Source: an uncultured Prevotellaceae bacterium
GTDB taxonomy: Bacteria; Bacteroidota; Bacteroidia; Bacteroidales; Muribaculaceae
Reading direction: 5' to 3'
Length of the DNA: 64,000 nt
Assembly: GCA_900318645.1 (NCBI GenBank)
Contig: ONLH01000011.1
Coordinates: forward strand, 1-64,000
Below, piece after piece: positions 42,318 through 49,093 of the stretch (its first letter is position 1; the number at the start of each line of letters is the position of its first letter). Both the position numbers and the translations under genes were made by a program. The notes beneath the pieces were generated by a model. The model saw only the letters and a list, made by a program, of their open reading frames with translations, was not told the origin of the DNA and ran no database searches.

Positions 42318-42844
42318 CAGTAGGGCAGGTCGTTCACCCCAGGGCCTTGGAAAGGCTGCTGCGGCTGTTGGTACTGCTGTTGCTGCTGCATCGGTGCCGC
42401 TGCACCGGGCATCGGCGCGGGTGCGGGCTGCTGGTATTGCGGCTGCTGATAGGCAGGCTGTGCGGGTGCGGGCTGAGGCTGATAGCCTTGCTGGTATCCA
42501 TGTTGGCTCTGCTGCGGCTTGTCGCACAACTCAAGGTTCTCGATGACCACCTCGGTGCGGTACTGCTTGGTGCCGTCGCGGCCGTCCCAGGATCGTGTGG
42601 TCAGCTTGCCCTCGATGTAGATTTTGGAACCTTTGCGGACATAGCGCTCGCACACGTCTGCGATGCCTCGCCATGCAACTACATTGTGCCACTCGGTGCG
42701 CTCAGGCACCTGTGTGCCGTCGTGCTTGGTATAGGCGCGGTCGGTGGTGGCCAGCGTGAACTGGGCGACCTTGACGCCCTGCACGTCTCTTATTTCGGGG
42801 TCCTTGCCGCAGTTACCAAGTAAAATCACTTTATTTACTGACAT
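42317..42844 (-). CDS. ssb: Single-stranded DNA-binding protein
   Basis: 175 aa. OB-fold: MSVNKVILLGNCGKDPEIRD, TERTEWHNVVAWRGIADVCE, KGSKIYIEGKLTTRSW. Long Gln/Pro/Tyr-rich linker and C-terminal GVNDLPY, a variant of the DDDIPF partner-binding tip. Protects ssDNA during phage replication and recombination. Between an HNH gene and the NinB-like gene. Confidence 0.93.
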   Translation of the reverse strand: MSVNKVILLGNCGKDPEIRDVQGVKVAQFTLATTDRAYTKHDGTQVPERTEWHNVVAWRGIADVCERYVRKGSKIYIEGKLTTRSWDGRDGTKQYRTEVVIENLELCDKPQQSQHGYQQGYQPQPAPAQPAYQQPQYQQPAPAPMPGAAAPMQQQQQYQQPQQPFQGPGVNDLPY

Positions 42845-42848
42845 ATCT

Positions 42849-43457
42849 TTATGTTTTTAGTGGTGTTGTTAATGCTTCTTCAAGTGTCATTCCGCGTTTC
42901 AAGCGCATACTCAACGTAGGGGGCTTTAAGCCGTAGTGCTTCGCCATTTGACTAAATGGCAGTGTCATCCCATTAAATGTGAGATATTTTCGATTATCTC
43001 TTCTCTCGCCTGGAGGTGTGGTAAGTGCGGACTCAAGAGACCATCCACGTTTAAGCCTAAGTGATACGGTGGTCTTGTCTAAACCATATTTTTCGGCCAT
43101 TTGTTTCAAGCTGAGAGTCTCTCCCATGAATGTCACACGTCTGGTTTTTCTCGTGTTGCTCATTTGCTCTGATTGAGTAATCCACCGACAATTTCCAGGC
43201 TCATAGTTGCCATTAACATCAATCCTGTCAATGGTCAACTCGTCGTTGTATCCGTTTTGTAAAGCCCAGGACCGAAAAGCGGAGAAACTATTCTTCCACC
43301 CATCACATACGGTAATACCCCTATCCCCATAGAAGGGATAGTTCTTGTCGTCTTTATCAAGGCATCTTGCCTTGATATGTGCCCATATGCAATAAAGTCG
43401 AGAACCGTATCCACCATGAGACTCACGATGGCTCATTTTGTCGGTTGCTTCTCTCAT
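42849..43457 (-). CDS. HNH/AP2-type homing endonuclease-like protein
   Basis: 202 aa; ATGA overlap with the exonuclease gene (an inner start MSHRESHGG is possible). N-terminal block YGDRGITVCDGWKNSFSAF, TIDRIDVNGNYEPGNCRW and TQSEQMSNTR is the phage HNH-like signature. Then two ~45-residue helix-turn-helix units (LKQMAEKYGLDKTTVSLRLK and the copy FSQMAKHYGLKPPTLSMRLK), each closing with ALTTP, likely DNA-recognition repeats. Lower GC than exo and ssb, so probably a recent insertion between them without breaking either. Confidence 0.75.
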   Translation of the reverse strand: MREATDKMSHRESHGGYGSRLYCIWAHIKARCLDKDDKNYPFYGDRGITVCDGWKNSFSAFRSWALQNGYNDELTIDRIDVNGNYEPGNCRWITQSEQMSNTRKTRRVTFMGETLSLKQMAEKYGLDKTTVSLRLKRGWSLESALTTPPGERRDNRKYLTFNGMTLPFSQMAKHYGLKPPTLSMRLKRGMTLEEALTTPLKT

Positions 43458-44512
43458 TTCTCTTTCAGTTTAAGTGTGAAACTCCCCGACCTGAGGCTCT
43501 CTTTGCTGTACTCATGGTAGAGGTCGGGATGGTCTACCTTGAATTTCTTGCTGTCAAACGACGTGACGATGCTCGACGCGCCGATGGTGGCCTTGAAGCC
43601 GTCGCACTCGAACGACTTGATGCCGTGCTCGATCATCTTGGCCTTGAGTCCCTTCTTGAACTCGTCCATGGCCTGCTCGATTTCCTGTGCACGCCTCAGC
43701 AGGTTGGTGATGGTCTCAATGGTCTGCTTGGTGACGATGTCGCTTTGCTCGACATTGGCAGGCAGCGCCGTGCCCTTCATGATGGAGAGCATGTCGGGGT
43801 CGCCCGTCCACTCATACTTCCATCCGTAGTTGAATGTGGCTTTGGTATGCTTCAGCAGGGCCTCTACGAAGTCGTCGGGCTGGCGTTCGATGATCCAGAA
43901 CTCGCCCTCGTCGTGGCGCAGCCAGTTGGCAGCGAGTCCTTCAACCTTGCGTCCCGTCTGACGCTCATACAGGAAGGCGTAGATGCTGAGCTGCCACGAG
44001 AGGTAGAGCTTCAGCGCTTCCTTGCCACCAGGGTAGTAGTCCAGGTTGTTGGTCTTGGTGTCGACCAGCCAGTCACCGCCGGTGGAAATCTTCTCCCACA
44101 CGTTGTCGATGTTGGACGCATACTGCTCTTCATCGCTGATGGTGTACTCGTTGGCGATGGGTCTGAAGCCTTCCTTGTGCCGGATGTAGGTCTCAAGTTC
44201 CTGCGACACGTCGAAGGGCCCGAAGACCTGTGTGCCGTAGTTCTTGGTGACCACCTCGACAGCGGGGTGCTTGGTGTCCTTGATGCCGATTTCGTCGTAC
44301 AGCTCGATGGACTTGTGCACGGCCGAGCCGTAGGCTCCAGCCCTGGGGATGGCCACCTGCTTGACGAAGTCGTTGGCATCAGGGTAAACGCCGAGGTCGA
44401 GTATCGCGTGGATAAGTCCCGTGATACCGCTCAGGCGCTTACCCTCCAGCCAGTAGCCGTGAGGGTTTTCCTCAAAGACTACTGGCGAAGCGGGTAATTG
44501 GATTGTGCTCAT
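43454..44512 (-). CDS. PD-(D/E)XK exonuclease (Exo/YqaJ-like)
   Basis: 352 aa. N-terminal ENPHGYWLEGKRLSGITGLI, then the nuclease core with ASNIDNVWE, DWLVDTKTN (D-x-K style motif: WLVDTKT) and QLSIYAFLYERQTG. Pairs with the Rad52-like annealing gene directly upstream (ATGA overlap), a classic Exo-Beta type recombination module that chews dsDNA ends 5' to 3'. Confidence 0.8.
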   Translation of the reverse strand: MSTIQLPASPVVFEENPHGYWLEGKRLSGITGLIHAILDLGVYPDANDFVKQVAIPRAGAYGSAVHKSIELYDEIGIKDTKHPAVEVVTKNYGTQVFGPFDVSQELETYIRHKEGFRPIANEYTISDEEQYASNIDNVWEKISTGGDWLVDTKTNNLDYYPGGKEALKLYLSWQLSIYAFLYERQTGRKVEGLAANWLRHDEGEFWIIERQPDDFVEALLKHTKATFNYGWKYEWTGDPDMLSIMKGTALPANVEQSDIVTKQTIETITNLLRRAQEIEQAMDEFKKGLKAKMIEHGIKSFECDGFKATIGASSIVTSFDSKKFKVDHPDLYHEYSKESLRSGSFTLKLKEK

Positions 44513-45228
44513 GATTGCAATTCGTTAGCCTTCTTGATGCAGGCGTTGTAGAACTCGGTTCCCTTCTGGCACATGGCCGGGAACTGTGTGGAGTACTTCG
44601 TCCATACGGCGCCGTACTCATCATTGGTCTTGGCTGCTGCAAGGTCGGCAAGTGCCTGTTTCAAATCGGCACCGGTGAAAGCAATGCCCTGCGTCCCTCG
44701 TGATTGGGTTGCCTGGCTTGCCTGACCCTCATCCCTGTACTTCGAGTCGCCGGGGTTGAGGTTGTTTCCGTCCTTTGCGTAGTAGATGTCTGCTGCGATG
44801 CCGAGAGCCTTCATTGCTACGCTCATCGCATCGGTGAGGCTCATTTTGTAGCACTCATCGCTGACGTATGCACCCTTGCTCTCCATTGATACGAAAGCAG
44901 CGCCTCCGATACCTGGAATTGCTTCTGACCACTCGCCATCCCATTTGATGTAGAGATTGATGTGGGTGAAGGCCTTGACCTCGTTTCCGTAGGGCTCAAG
45001 CCACTGCTTGACGATTTCATACCGCCAGCCAATTCCGCAGGGACCGAAGATTTCGGTCATGCGCTTGATGCGGTAAACAGGGTTGATGTCGCTCTTTCCT
45101 TTCAGGCGACCATTCACGATGGGTTTGATGGCGCTCTCAGGCACCAGTCTCGCTCTCTCATAGATTGAGAGGTTCTTAGCAGTCTGCTCGTCGATGGGCT
45201 GCTGCTCTTCTTCTTTTTTCTTTGCCAT
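44509..45228 (-). CDS. Rad52-like single-strand annealing protein
   Basis: 239 aa. NPVYRIKRMTEIFGPCGIGW, THINLYIKWDGEWSE, IPGIGGAAFVS and CYKMSLTDAMSVAMKALGIA, with YYAKDGN, follow the Rad52/Sak3-like SSAP pattern. A Ser/Gln-rich linker (~170-180) leads to a helical C-terminal part. Anneals ssDNA produced by the neighbouring exonuclease. First gene of the P5 operon. Confidence 0.8.
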   Translation of the reverse strand: MAKKKEEEQQPIDEQTAKNLSIYERARLVPESAIKPIVNGRLKGKSDINPVYRIKRMTEIFGPCGIGWRYEIVKQWLEPYGNEVKAFTHINLYIKWDGEWSEAIPGIGGAAFVSMESKGAYVSDECYKMSLTDAMSVAMKALGIAADIYYAKDGNNLNPGDSKYRDEGQASQATQSRGTQGIAFTGADLKQALADLAAAKTNDEYGAVWTKYSTQFPAMCQKGTEFYNACIKKANELQS

Positions 45229-45238
45229 AATCGGTCAG

Positions 45239-45356
45239 TTTAATTGGTTTGACTTGTATAGTAAATGTGTTTCATTTACTGGTGTAAAGTTAGTGAGAAA
45301 AAGCGGATGACGGGCAACGGATTGGCCGCCATTTTTGCGCCTTAACTCTTGTTGAC
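45239..45356 (-). promoter_or_regulatory. Early promoter cassette P5 with operator
   Basis: Upstream box AAGAGTTAAGGCG/AAAAATGGCGG (45326-45356, overlapping the 3' end of the PUR-like gene), CGTTGCCCGTCATCCG, TAACTTTA (45284-45292), perfect palindrome GTAAATG-N5-CATTTAC (45261-45279), leader box AAGTCAAACCAATTAAA (45239-45255). Confidence 0.68.
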
Positions 45357-45584
45357 GTTTTGCCCGAACTGCTCCAGGCACTGGTCGATTACCCTGCAGA
45401 CGGTCTCCTTGAACTTGGCAAGGTCGTTGGCATGGATGAAGATGCGCTGGCGCTTTCCTTTGCCGCCGCCCGTGGGGGTCTCCACGATCTGCAAATAGGG
45501 GTCGCCCTTCACATCCTCACGGGCATCGAAATGATATACCCGTGTGCCAGCGAACTGCGACTCGGTGAATAAGACATTCTCCAT
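45342..45584 (-). CDS. PUR-alpha-like (DUF3276) nucleic-acid-binding protein
   Basis: 80 aa. YHFDAREDVKGDPYLQIVET then RQRIFIHANDLAKFKETVCR is the bacterial PUR-repeat (DUF3276) pattern, a small ssDNA/RNA-binding fold common in Bacteroidetes. Stands alone between the gene-free hairpin region and the P5 cassette. Its stop codon lies inside the P5 upstream box. Confidence 0.65.
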   Translation of the reverse strand: MENVLFTESQFAGTRVYHFDAREDVKGDPYLQIVETPTGGGKGKRQRIFIHANDLAKFKETVCRVIDQCLEQFGQNVNKS

Positions 45585-45842
45585 TGTGATGATGATTTAT
45601 ATTGTGATGATGAATTGTCGGAGAAAAGCCATCCGTGCATCACTGCAGGGGTGGTTACGATTGATAGGAAATTTTGAAAAAGTTGCGTTATTGCTATTGC
45701 CCTTCCCGGAGCCAGGTGATGTTTACCCGCTTTGCCTGTCTCAGGTGAGCGGGATTGTTTAACTAATTAACCTTCTAATACCATTAACAAAAACCTTAAA
45801 ACTTAAAAACTATTATCATGAAAAACTACAATGTGATGCGTT

Positions 45843-45902
45843 CATGGAGGTGTGCGAGACTTTTAATTCCGAGCGGTTTCTCACGATAACCGCCACCTCC
45901 AT
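45843..45902. ncRNA. Hairpin unit 1 (three-way-junction-like)
   Basis: ATGGAGGTG pairs with CACCTCCAT (9 bp); inside are CGAGA-CTTTTAA-TTCCG and GCGGTT-TCTCACGAT-AACCGC. On + the first loop looks like a Lys(UUU) anticodon loop, but no D arm exists. Strand and function unknown. Confidence 0.4.
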
Positions 45903-45910
45903 GTGATACG

Positions 45911-45973
45911 ATCAGCAGGGGTCCTGGTCTTTTAAACCGTGATGGCCATTACTGAGCCATCCACCCTGCTGTG
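45911..45973. ncRNA. Hairpin unit 2 (three-way-junction-like)
   Basis: CAGCAGGG pairs with CCCTGCTG; inside are GGT-CTTTTAA-ACC and GATGGC-N9-GCCATC. Same architecture and same CTTTTAA loop as unit 1. Confidence 0.4.
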
Positions 45974-46288
45974 ATGTGTTGCTCACCTCATTGACAAGGC
46001 GAGCAAATGTGGAAAATTAGAAAAAGTATAAATTCGTTATCCCTGCGAAAAGCAACTATGGTAAGGACGCGGTCTTTTGTCCCACGGTCGTTAATAATTA
46101 TAGTTGTTAATCTCAGCCCCTACTCGTAGGGGGGGGTGTTCCACGGCTCGCTGCCGTTCCCGGTGTGAATTGCGCTGCTACCCGCAGCTGGGTGATGTGG
46201 CCGCCGCATCTCACGACGCAGCGGAAAACCCTAAACATTAAATCTAATAAACTATGGCATACACCCTAAAAGTGTAAGTGATGCGGTG

Positions 46289-46347
46289 TCGCTGCTGCCC
46301 AGTGGTTATTACCACAGCGTGTTCGCTCCGACGCCACAGCAGCGACG
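46289..46347. ncRNA. Hairpin unit 3 (three-way-junction-like)
   Basis: GTCGCTGCTG pairs with CAGCAGCGAC (10 bp), enclosing GTGG-TTATTA-CCAC and GCGT-N10-ACGC. No protein coding seen. Confidence 0.4.
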
Positions 46348-46444
46348 AGGTTTCCTGCTTGTACCCGAACAGGACGGGTGATAGTGCAGCCCCTGTCTCA
46401 CGACAAGGGCAAACAACCATTACTAAGCTGTAAGAAAATTAGAG

Positions 46445-46523
46445 TCGGCAAGTGCTGAATTGAACAGCTGCTCAGACCAAATCTTAATACCAGCATCGCC
46501 CATCGCGCTGGTCTTTCTCGCCG
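46445..46523 (-). tRNA. tRNA-like element (possible Gln-type, degenerate)
   Basis: Minus strand: acceptor CGGCGAG/CTTGCCG (7 bp), long D-like arm ACCAGC-N12-GCTGGT with GG in the loop, anticodon-like arm with ATTTGGT loop (T33, TTG), T arm GCTG-TTCAATT-CAGC. The anticodon stem has mismatches and the variable loop is nearly absent, so function as a normal tRNA is doubtful. Confidence 0.4.
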
Positions 46524-46568
46524 AGGTACCGCCACCGCTTCACAGCGACAGCGGGAAATTGTAGAATT

Positions 46569-46585
46569 AAAAAGTCCTTACGGAC
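46569..46585 (-). terminator. Short factor-independent terminator
   Basis: Minus strand GTCC-GTAA-GGAC (GNRA tetraloop) followed by TTTTTAA. Upstream on that strand lies the tRNA-like element at 46713-46787. Confidence 0.45.
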
Positions 46586-46712
46586 GACCTCTAACAGTAT
46601 CAGCCCGGTGAACCGCTTAGGGCGAGCAAGAGCCCATCATGGCGGAGCATACCCCGTTCGACTTGAAAGAAGCCTATGAAAAATATTACTTTTCAGCACT
46701 TTTGATGCGCTT

Positions 46713-46787
46713 GTGGGACCCGTGGAATTGAACCACATTCTCCTGGACAATCAACGCCAGGCGTGCTACCGTTACACCATAGCCCCA
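46713..46787 (-). tRNA. tRNA-Gln-like element with a 10-nt anticodon loop
   Basis: Minus strand: acceptor TGGGGCT/GGTCCCA with U1-A72 as in tRNA-Gln, D region GGTGTAACGGTAGCAC, T arm TGTGG-TTCAATT-CCACG. The anticodon stem CCTGG/CCAGG is perfect but its loop is CGTTGATTGT, 10 nt instead of 7, containing TTG. All other arms look sound. Confidence 0.55.
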
Positions 46788-46958
46788 GCCACCGCCAGGC
46801 ATCGCTGCCCAGCGGGACTCCAATTTAATTATTAACTTTTAAACCTATGTATTATGAAAAGAAATTTACTCGCGCCCTACCCGGGCCAGGTTTGTGGGCC
46901 CCGACATGCGGGGCAGTAAGTTTGTTTGTTTGGAATAGACACCCTCACGGGCTATTAG

Positions 46959-47035
46959 TGATGCCGGGTGGATTTGCGCCACCGCTCATTTCCGGTATTA
47001 TCATCCCGTTGCCTCGGTTACGGGCTTACGGCACC
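46959..47035 (-). tRNA. tRNA-like element with unpaired antic​odon region
   Basis: Minus strand: acceptor GGTGCCG/CGGCATC, D arm CCCGT-N10-ACGGG with GG in the loop, T arm GGTGG-CGCAAAT-CCACC (perfect stem, loop lacking TTC). The region between, about 21 nt, does not form a proper anticodon stem. Confidence 0.4.
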
Positions 47036-47044
47036 AGTTGAGGA

Positions 47045-47275
47045 TTAAAGCGTGATATCCTCTTCATCAATGCTGAACACTTTCAGCTCAGGCATCTTGC
47101 CGTCCCAACGCTTGGCCAGCGTGTGGGTGTAATAACCCAGGACGACGGCAATGACTTTGCTGAGAAAGAACAGCACAATGTCGTCGCTGTCGCTGACAGC
47201 AAATGCGAGTGTCAAGGCGGCAAGGATCGTGATGACGTCGATGCGCCAGTTCAGAAGGATGGATAAGTACTTCAT
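47045..47275 (-). CDS. 76-aa two-TM membrane protein
   Basis: MKYLSILLNWRIDVITILAA with two hydrophobic segments (about 13-28 and 33-52), then a cytosolic acidic tail (DEEDITL). A family of this look (LLNWRIDV start) is common in Bacteroidales phages and ICEs; function unknown. Leader AAGTCAAACCAATAA before its ATG matches the leader box of the P cassettes. Confidence 0.6.
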   Translation of the reverse strand: MKYLSILLNWRIDVITILAALTLAFAVSDSDDIVLFFLSKVIAVVLGYYTHTLAKRWDGKMPELKVFSIDEEDITL

Positions 47276-47303
47276 AGTTCTACAGTGTTATTGGTTTGAC
47301 TTG

Positions 47304-47525
47304 TTATTTCCTCATGTTCCTGCAATGCCTCAGCACATCGGCAGCATTGCAGTACCATCTGCCGTTCTGCCTGACTGACTTCTTGTCGGCGCGTATCTCG
47401 CCGCTCTCGATGAGCCTCACAAGACGGGCACGGCCACCGACGATGCGGGCGGCCTCGGTCTTGCCGAAGTACTTGTCAGCCATGGCCAGCAGGATGTTCT
47501 CCAGTTGGATCGCTGCGGTGTTCAT
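47304..47525 (-). CDS. Excisionase/AlpA-like HTH protein
   Basis: 73 aa. MADKYFGKTEAARIVGGRAR followed by RLIESGEIRADK and WYCNAADVLRH gives the winged-helix pattern of MerR/excisionase-type small DNA binders. Overlaps the 65-aa gene by ATGA. Could be the directionality factor for the integrase, or a repressor antagonist. Confidence 0.55.
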   Translation of the reverse strand: MNTAAIQLENILLAMADKYFGKTEAARIVGGRARLVRLIESGEIRADKKSVRQNGRWYCNAADVLRHCRNMRK

Positions 47526-47719
47526 GCCGTCCTCGTGACAGTGACGGTGCTGCTGTCGTAGTCCGTCGAGGTGGTGAACCTGACACCGCGTGCCCTCTCG
47601 GGGGCGAGGTGACCGTAGATGGTGGTGCTCAGCATCGACTTCTTCTCGATGGGAAGCACAAGGGTGCCGCCCACCTCAAGGTCGCGGAGCTGTTGTGTGA
47701 TAGGTTTGTCTTTGCACAT
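47522..47719 (-). CDS. 65-aa phage/ICE protein of unknown function
   Basis: MCKDKPITQQLRDLEVGGTL ... TTSTDYDSSTVTVTRTA; this start-and-end pattern is shared by a small family in Bacteroidales mobile elements. Beta-rich. The longer frame upstream runs into a tRNA-like element and is rejected. Confidence 0.55.
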   Translation of the reverse strand: MCKDKPITQQLRDLEVGGTLVLPIEKKSMLSTTIYGHLAPERARGVRFTTSTDYDSSTVTVTRTA

Positions 47720-47745
47720 AATATCAAGAATTGGTAAATAATTTG

Positions 47746-47837
47746 GACTGGCGGCGGGACTCGAACCCGCATTCCTCACAACCCCTGTCGCCGTTAACGT
47801 CCTCCCTATCACAGGAGAGGACCGGGGTCACACCAGC
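47746..47837 (-). tRNA. tRNA-like element with long, irregular centre
   Basis: Minus strand: acceptor GCTGGTG/CGCCAGT (two G-T pairs), perfect T arm GCGGG-TTCGAGT-CCCGC, 3' end C-CA. The ~58 nt between do not fold as D plus anticodon arms; instead ACCCC/GGGGT encloses a strong hairpin (GTCCTC/GAGGAC with loop TGTGATA inside). Confidence 0.45.
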
Positions 47838-48099
47838 CTATATTCAGTGAATTAAAAAAAAGGTTCATTACTCATAGGTGGACTTCGCACGCCACCTATC
47901 TCGTGGCCAGCTGTGTAGCTGGACTTGTCGCAGGCACGGCCTTTCGCTCTCGCTCTGGCTTCACCCTTATTGCGTTCACCGCTCACCCGTGAGGGGTCAT
48001 GGCGGTTAGGCTACTCCCGGCTCTGCTCATCGCTCGGGTTGCATCACGGATGATGCACTTCCAGCGGATTGCCAACATGTCAAGGGACTCTACTTTGGC

Positions 48100-48117
48100 G
48101 CCCTTGCGGGCTTTTTT
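48100..48117 (+). terminator. Factor-independent terminator on + strand
   Basis: GCCC-TTGC-GGGC followed by TTTTTT. No + strand gene lies just upstream, so it may end a non-coding + transcript, or block read-through into the minus-strand tRNA-like gene that begins right after it. Confidence 0.5.
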
Positions 48118-48118
48118 G

Positions 48119-48192
48119 TTCCGCTTATCGGGATTGCACCGACGACCTCTCACGGGCTTGTGAGCGCTCTCTCGTCGCTGAGCTAAAGCGGA
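48119..48192 (-). tRNA. tRNA-like element with a 6-nt anticodon loop
   Basis: Minus strand: acceptor TCCGCTT/AAGCGGA (perfect), TA, D arm GCTC-AGCGACGAGA-GAGC, anticodon stem CTCAC/GTGAG (perfect) with loop AAGCCC (6 nt, no U33), variable AGGTC, T arm GTCGG-TGCAATC-CCGAT. An otherwise well-formed cloverleaf whose anticodon loop cannot read a codon normally. Confidence 0.55.
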
Positions 48193-48223
48193 CTATAAGG
48201 ATGGTTTGTTTGACTTACGGCGG

Positions 48224-48541
48224 TTACTTCGACAGGTTCATCAGCAGGGAGTCGAGGTCGATGCTGTTGCTCTCAAGCAGCACCTCGTACATGTCGCCCA
48301 GCTTCATGTTGTTGGACTCCATGAGGGCCTTCAGCGCCTTCTTCAGGATCTCCGCCTGACGGTAGTACTGCAGGTGGTACTTGTTCGACGACTCGGCCTT
48401 GGCCTTGGTGTCGGCCAGTTCCTTCTCCAGTTCCGCGATGCGCTTGTTCGCCTCTTGGAGTGACTGTGCCACGTCGATAGCGGTCTCGGTTACCTGGGTG
48501 TTCTCGTTCTCGGGTTGGGTGGTTTTGTTCTCTTGTTCCAT
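48224..48541 (-). CDS. 105-aa coiled-coil protein, leftward immunity-region gene
   Basis: Gln/Glu/Thr-rich disordered N-terminus, then a coiled coil (ANKRIAELEKELADTKAKAE) and an acidic helical end. First leftward gene opposite the repressor, the position of an early lytic gene. Function unknown. Confidence 0.55.
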   Translation of the reverse strand: MEQENKTTQPENENTQVTETAIDVAQSLQEANKRIAELEKELADTKAKAESSNKYHLQYYRQAEILKKALKALMESNNMKLGDMYEVLLESNSIDLDSLLMNLSK

Positions 48542-48566
48542 GACGGTTAATTTTTTGAGTTATACG

Positions 48567-48598
48567 TTTGTTAGTTCCAAACAAAAGCACTATATTTG
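48567..48598 (+). promoter_or_regulatory. Rightward promoter for the repressor gene
   Basis: TTTG (48567-48570), 20 bp, TATATTTG (48591-48598), a perfect Bacteroidetes -33/-7 pair. GTTTG...CAAAC around 48566-48582 and further GTTTGTTT copies at ~48605 and 48703-48722, plus the palindrome AATCC-ATTT-GGATT near 48629-48642, are candidate operators. Confidence 0.65.
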
Positions 48599-48724
48599 TG
48601 CGTTAGTTTGTTTGTTGGTGCAAAGTAAATCCATTTGGATTAAATAGAAAAATATTTTGGACTCTTTTTGCATCGTATTGGATTTATTTAACATTGCTAA
48701 AGGTTTGTTTACAGTTTGTTTGTT

Positions 48725-49081
48725 ATGGAAATTAGAGAAAGAATATCGGATTTTATCATTGCCCAAGGACTCAGCGTGAGGGCTTTCGCCAATGTATGCG
48801 GCATCCACCAGGCCACGCTTGACAAGCAGTTGAAGGGATTAAGGGATGTCAGCCTCGACACCGTGATGAAAATCGCCTCGGCATATCCAAATGTCTCGGC
48901 AGAATGGCTGCTCAGGGGAGAAGGCCCGACAAGCCGCACGGACATCACCAACCAGTCTGACGAGCGCCTGAACAAGCTGATCGCCACCATCGGCGAGATG
49001 CAGTCCATCATCGAGGAGAAGATGCAGGCCATCACGGCACTGCAGGCAGAGAACGAGAAACTCAAAAAACAAATCAAATAA
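48725..49081 (+). CDS. HTH-type phage repressor (cI-like)
   Basis: 118 aa from MEIRERISDFIIAQGLSVRA; HTH FANVCGIHQATLDKQLKGLR, then SLDTVMKIASAYPNVSAEWL with LLRGEG, a common Bacteroidales phage/plasmid regulator pattern. C-terminal ~45 residues form a coiled coil (TIGEMQSIIEEKMQAITALQ) for oligomerisation; no peptidase domain, so release is not LexA-like. Divergent from the leftward genes, with operator-like repeats between: the lysis/lysogeny switch (inference). Confidence 0.75.
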   Translation: MEIRERISDFIIAQGLSVRAFANVCGIHQATLDKQLKGLRDVSLDTVMKIASAYPNVSAEWLLRGEGPTSRTDITNQSDERLNKLIATIGEMQSIIEEKMQAITALQAENEKLKKQIK

Positions 49082-49093
49082 AATCAACGCATC

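Larger units (their letters stand above)
45585..47044. other. 1.46-kb gene-free, hairpin-rich region
   Basis: No convincing gene on either strand. It contains a series of ~60-nt units in which 6-10 bp closing stems enclose two hairpins (for example 45843-45902, 45911-45973, 46289-46347), the octamer TCTCACGA three times in hairpin loops (45879, 46209, 46396), a CCCCTA-CTCG-TAGGGG hairpin (46117-46132), three AT-rich leaders each followed by ATG on the + strand (before 45819, 46254, 46854), and three tRNA-like elements on the minus strand (46445-46523, 46713-46787, 46959-47035). Some of the small + strand frames that follow the leaders stop within 7-64 codons. Confidence 0.6.
47720..48223. other. 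0.5-kb gene-free region with hairpins and two tRNA-like elements
   Basis: No gene seen. Contains tRNA-like elements at 47746-47837 and 48119-48192 and perfect hairpins ATAGGTGG-N10-CCACCTAT (47875-47900 region), CCAGCT-GTGT-AGCTGG and GCATCA-CGGA-TGATGC between them, plus a + strand terminator at 48100-48117. Confidence 0.55.

Noticed and set aside
42318-42527. N-terminal extension of the NinB-like frame
   Set aside because: Out-of-frame read of the Gln/Pro-rich linker of SSB (Ala/Arg/Thr-rich, meaningless).
45843-45973. Two tRNA-Lys(UUU) genes on the + strand
   Set aside because: CTTTTAA loops look like Lys anticodon loops, but there is no D arm and the second hairpin loop lacks TTC; listed only as structured RNA.
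47522-47812. 96-codon version of the 65-aa gene
   Set aside because: The extra N-terminal codons lie in a tRNA-like element with a good T arm; start placed at 47719.
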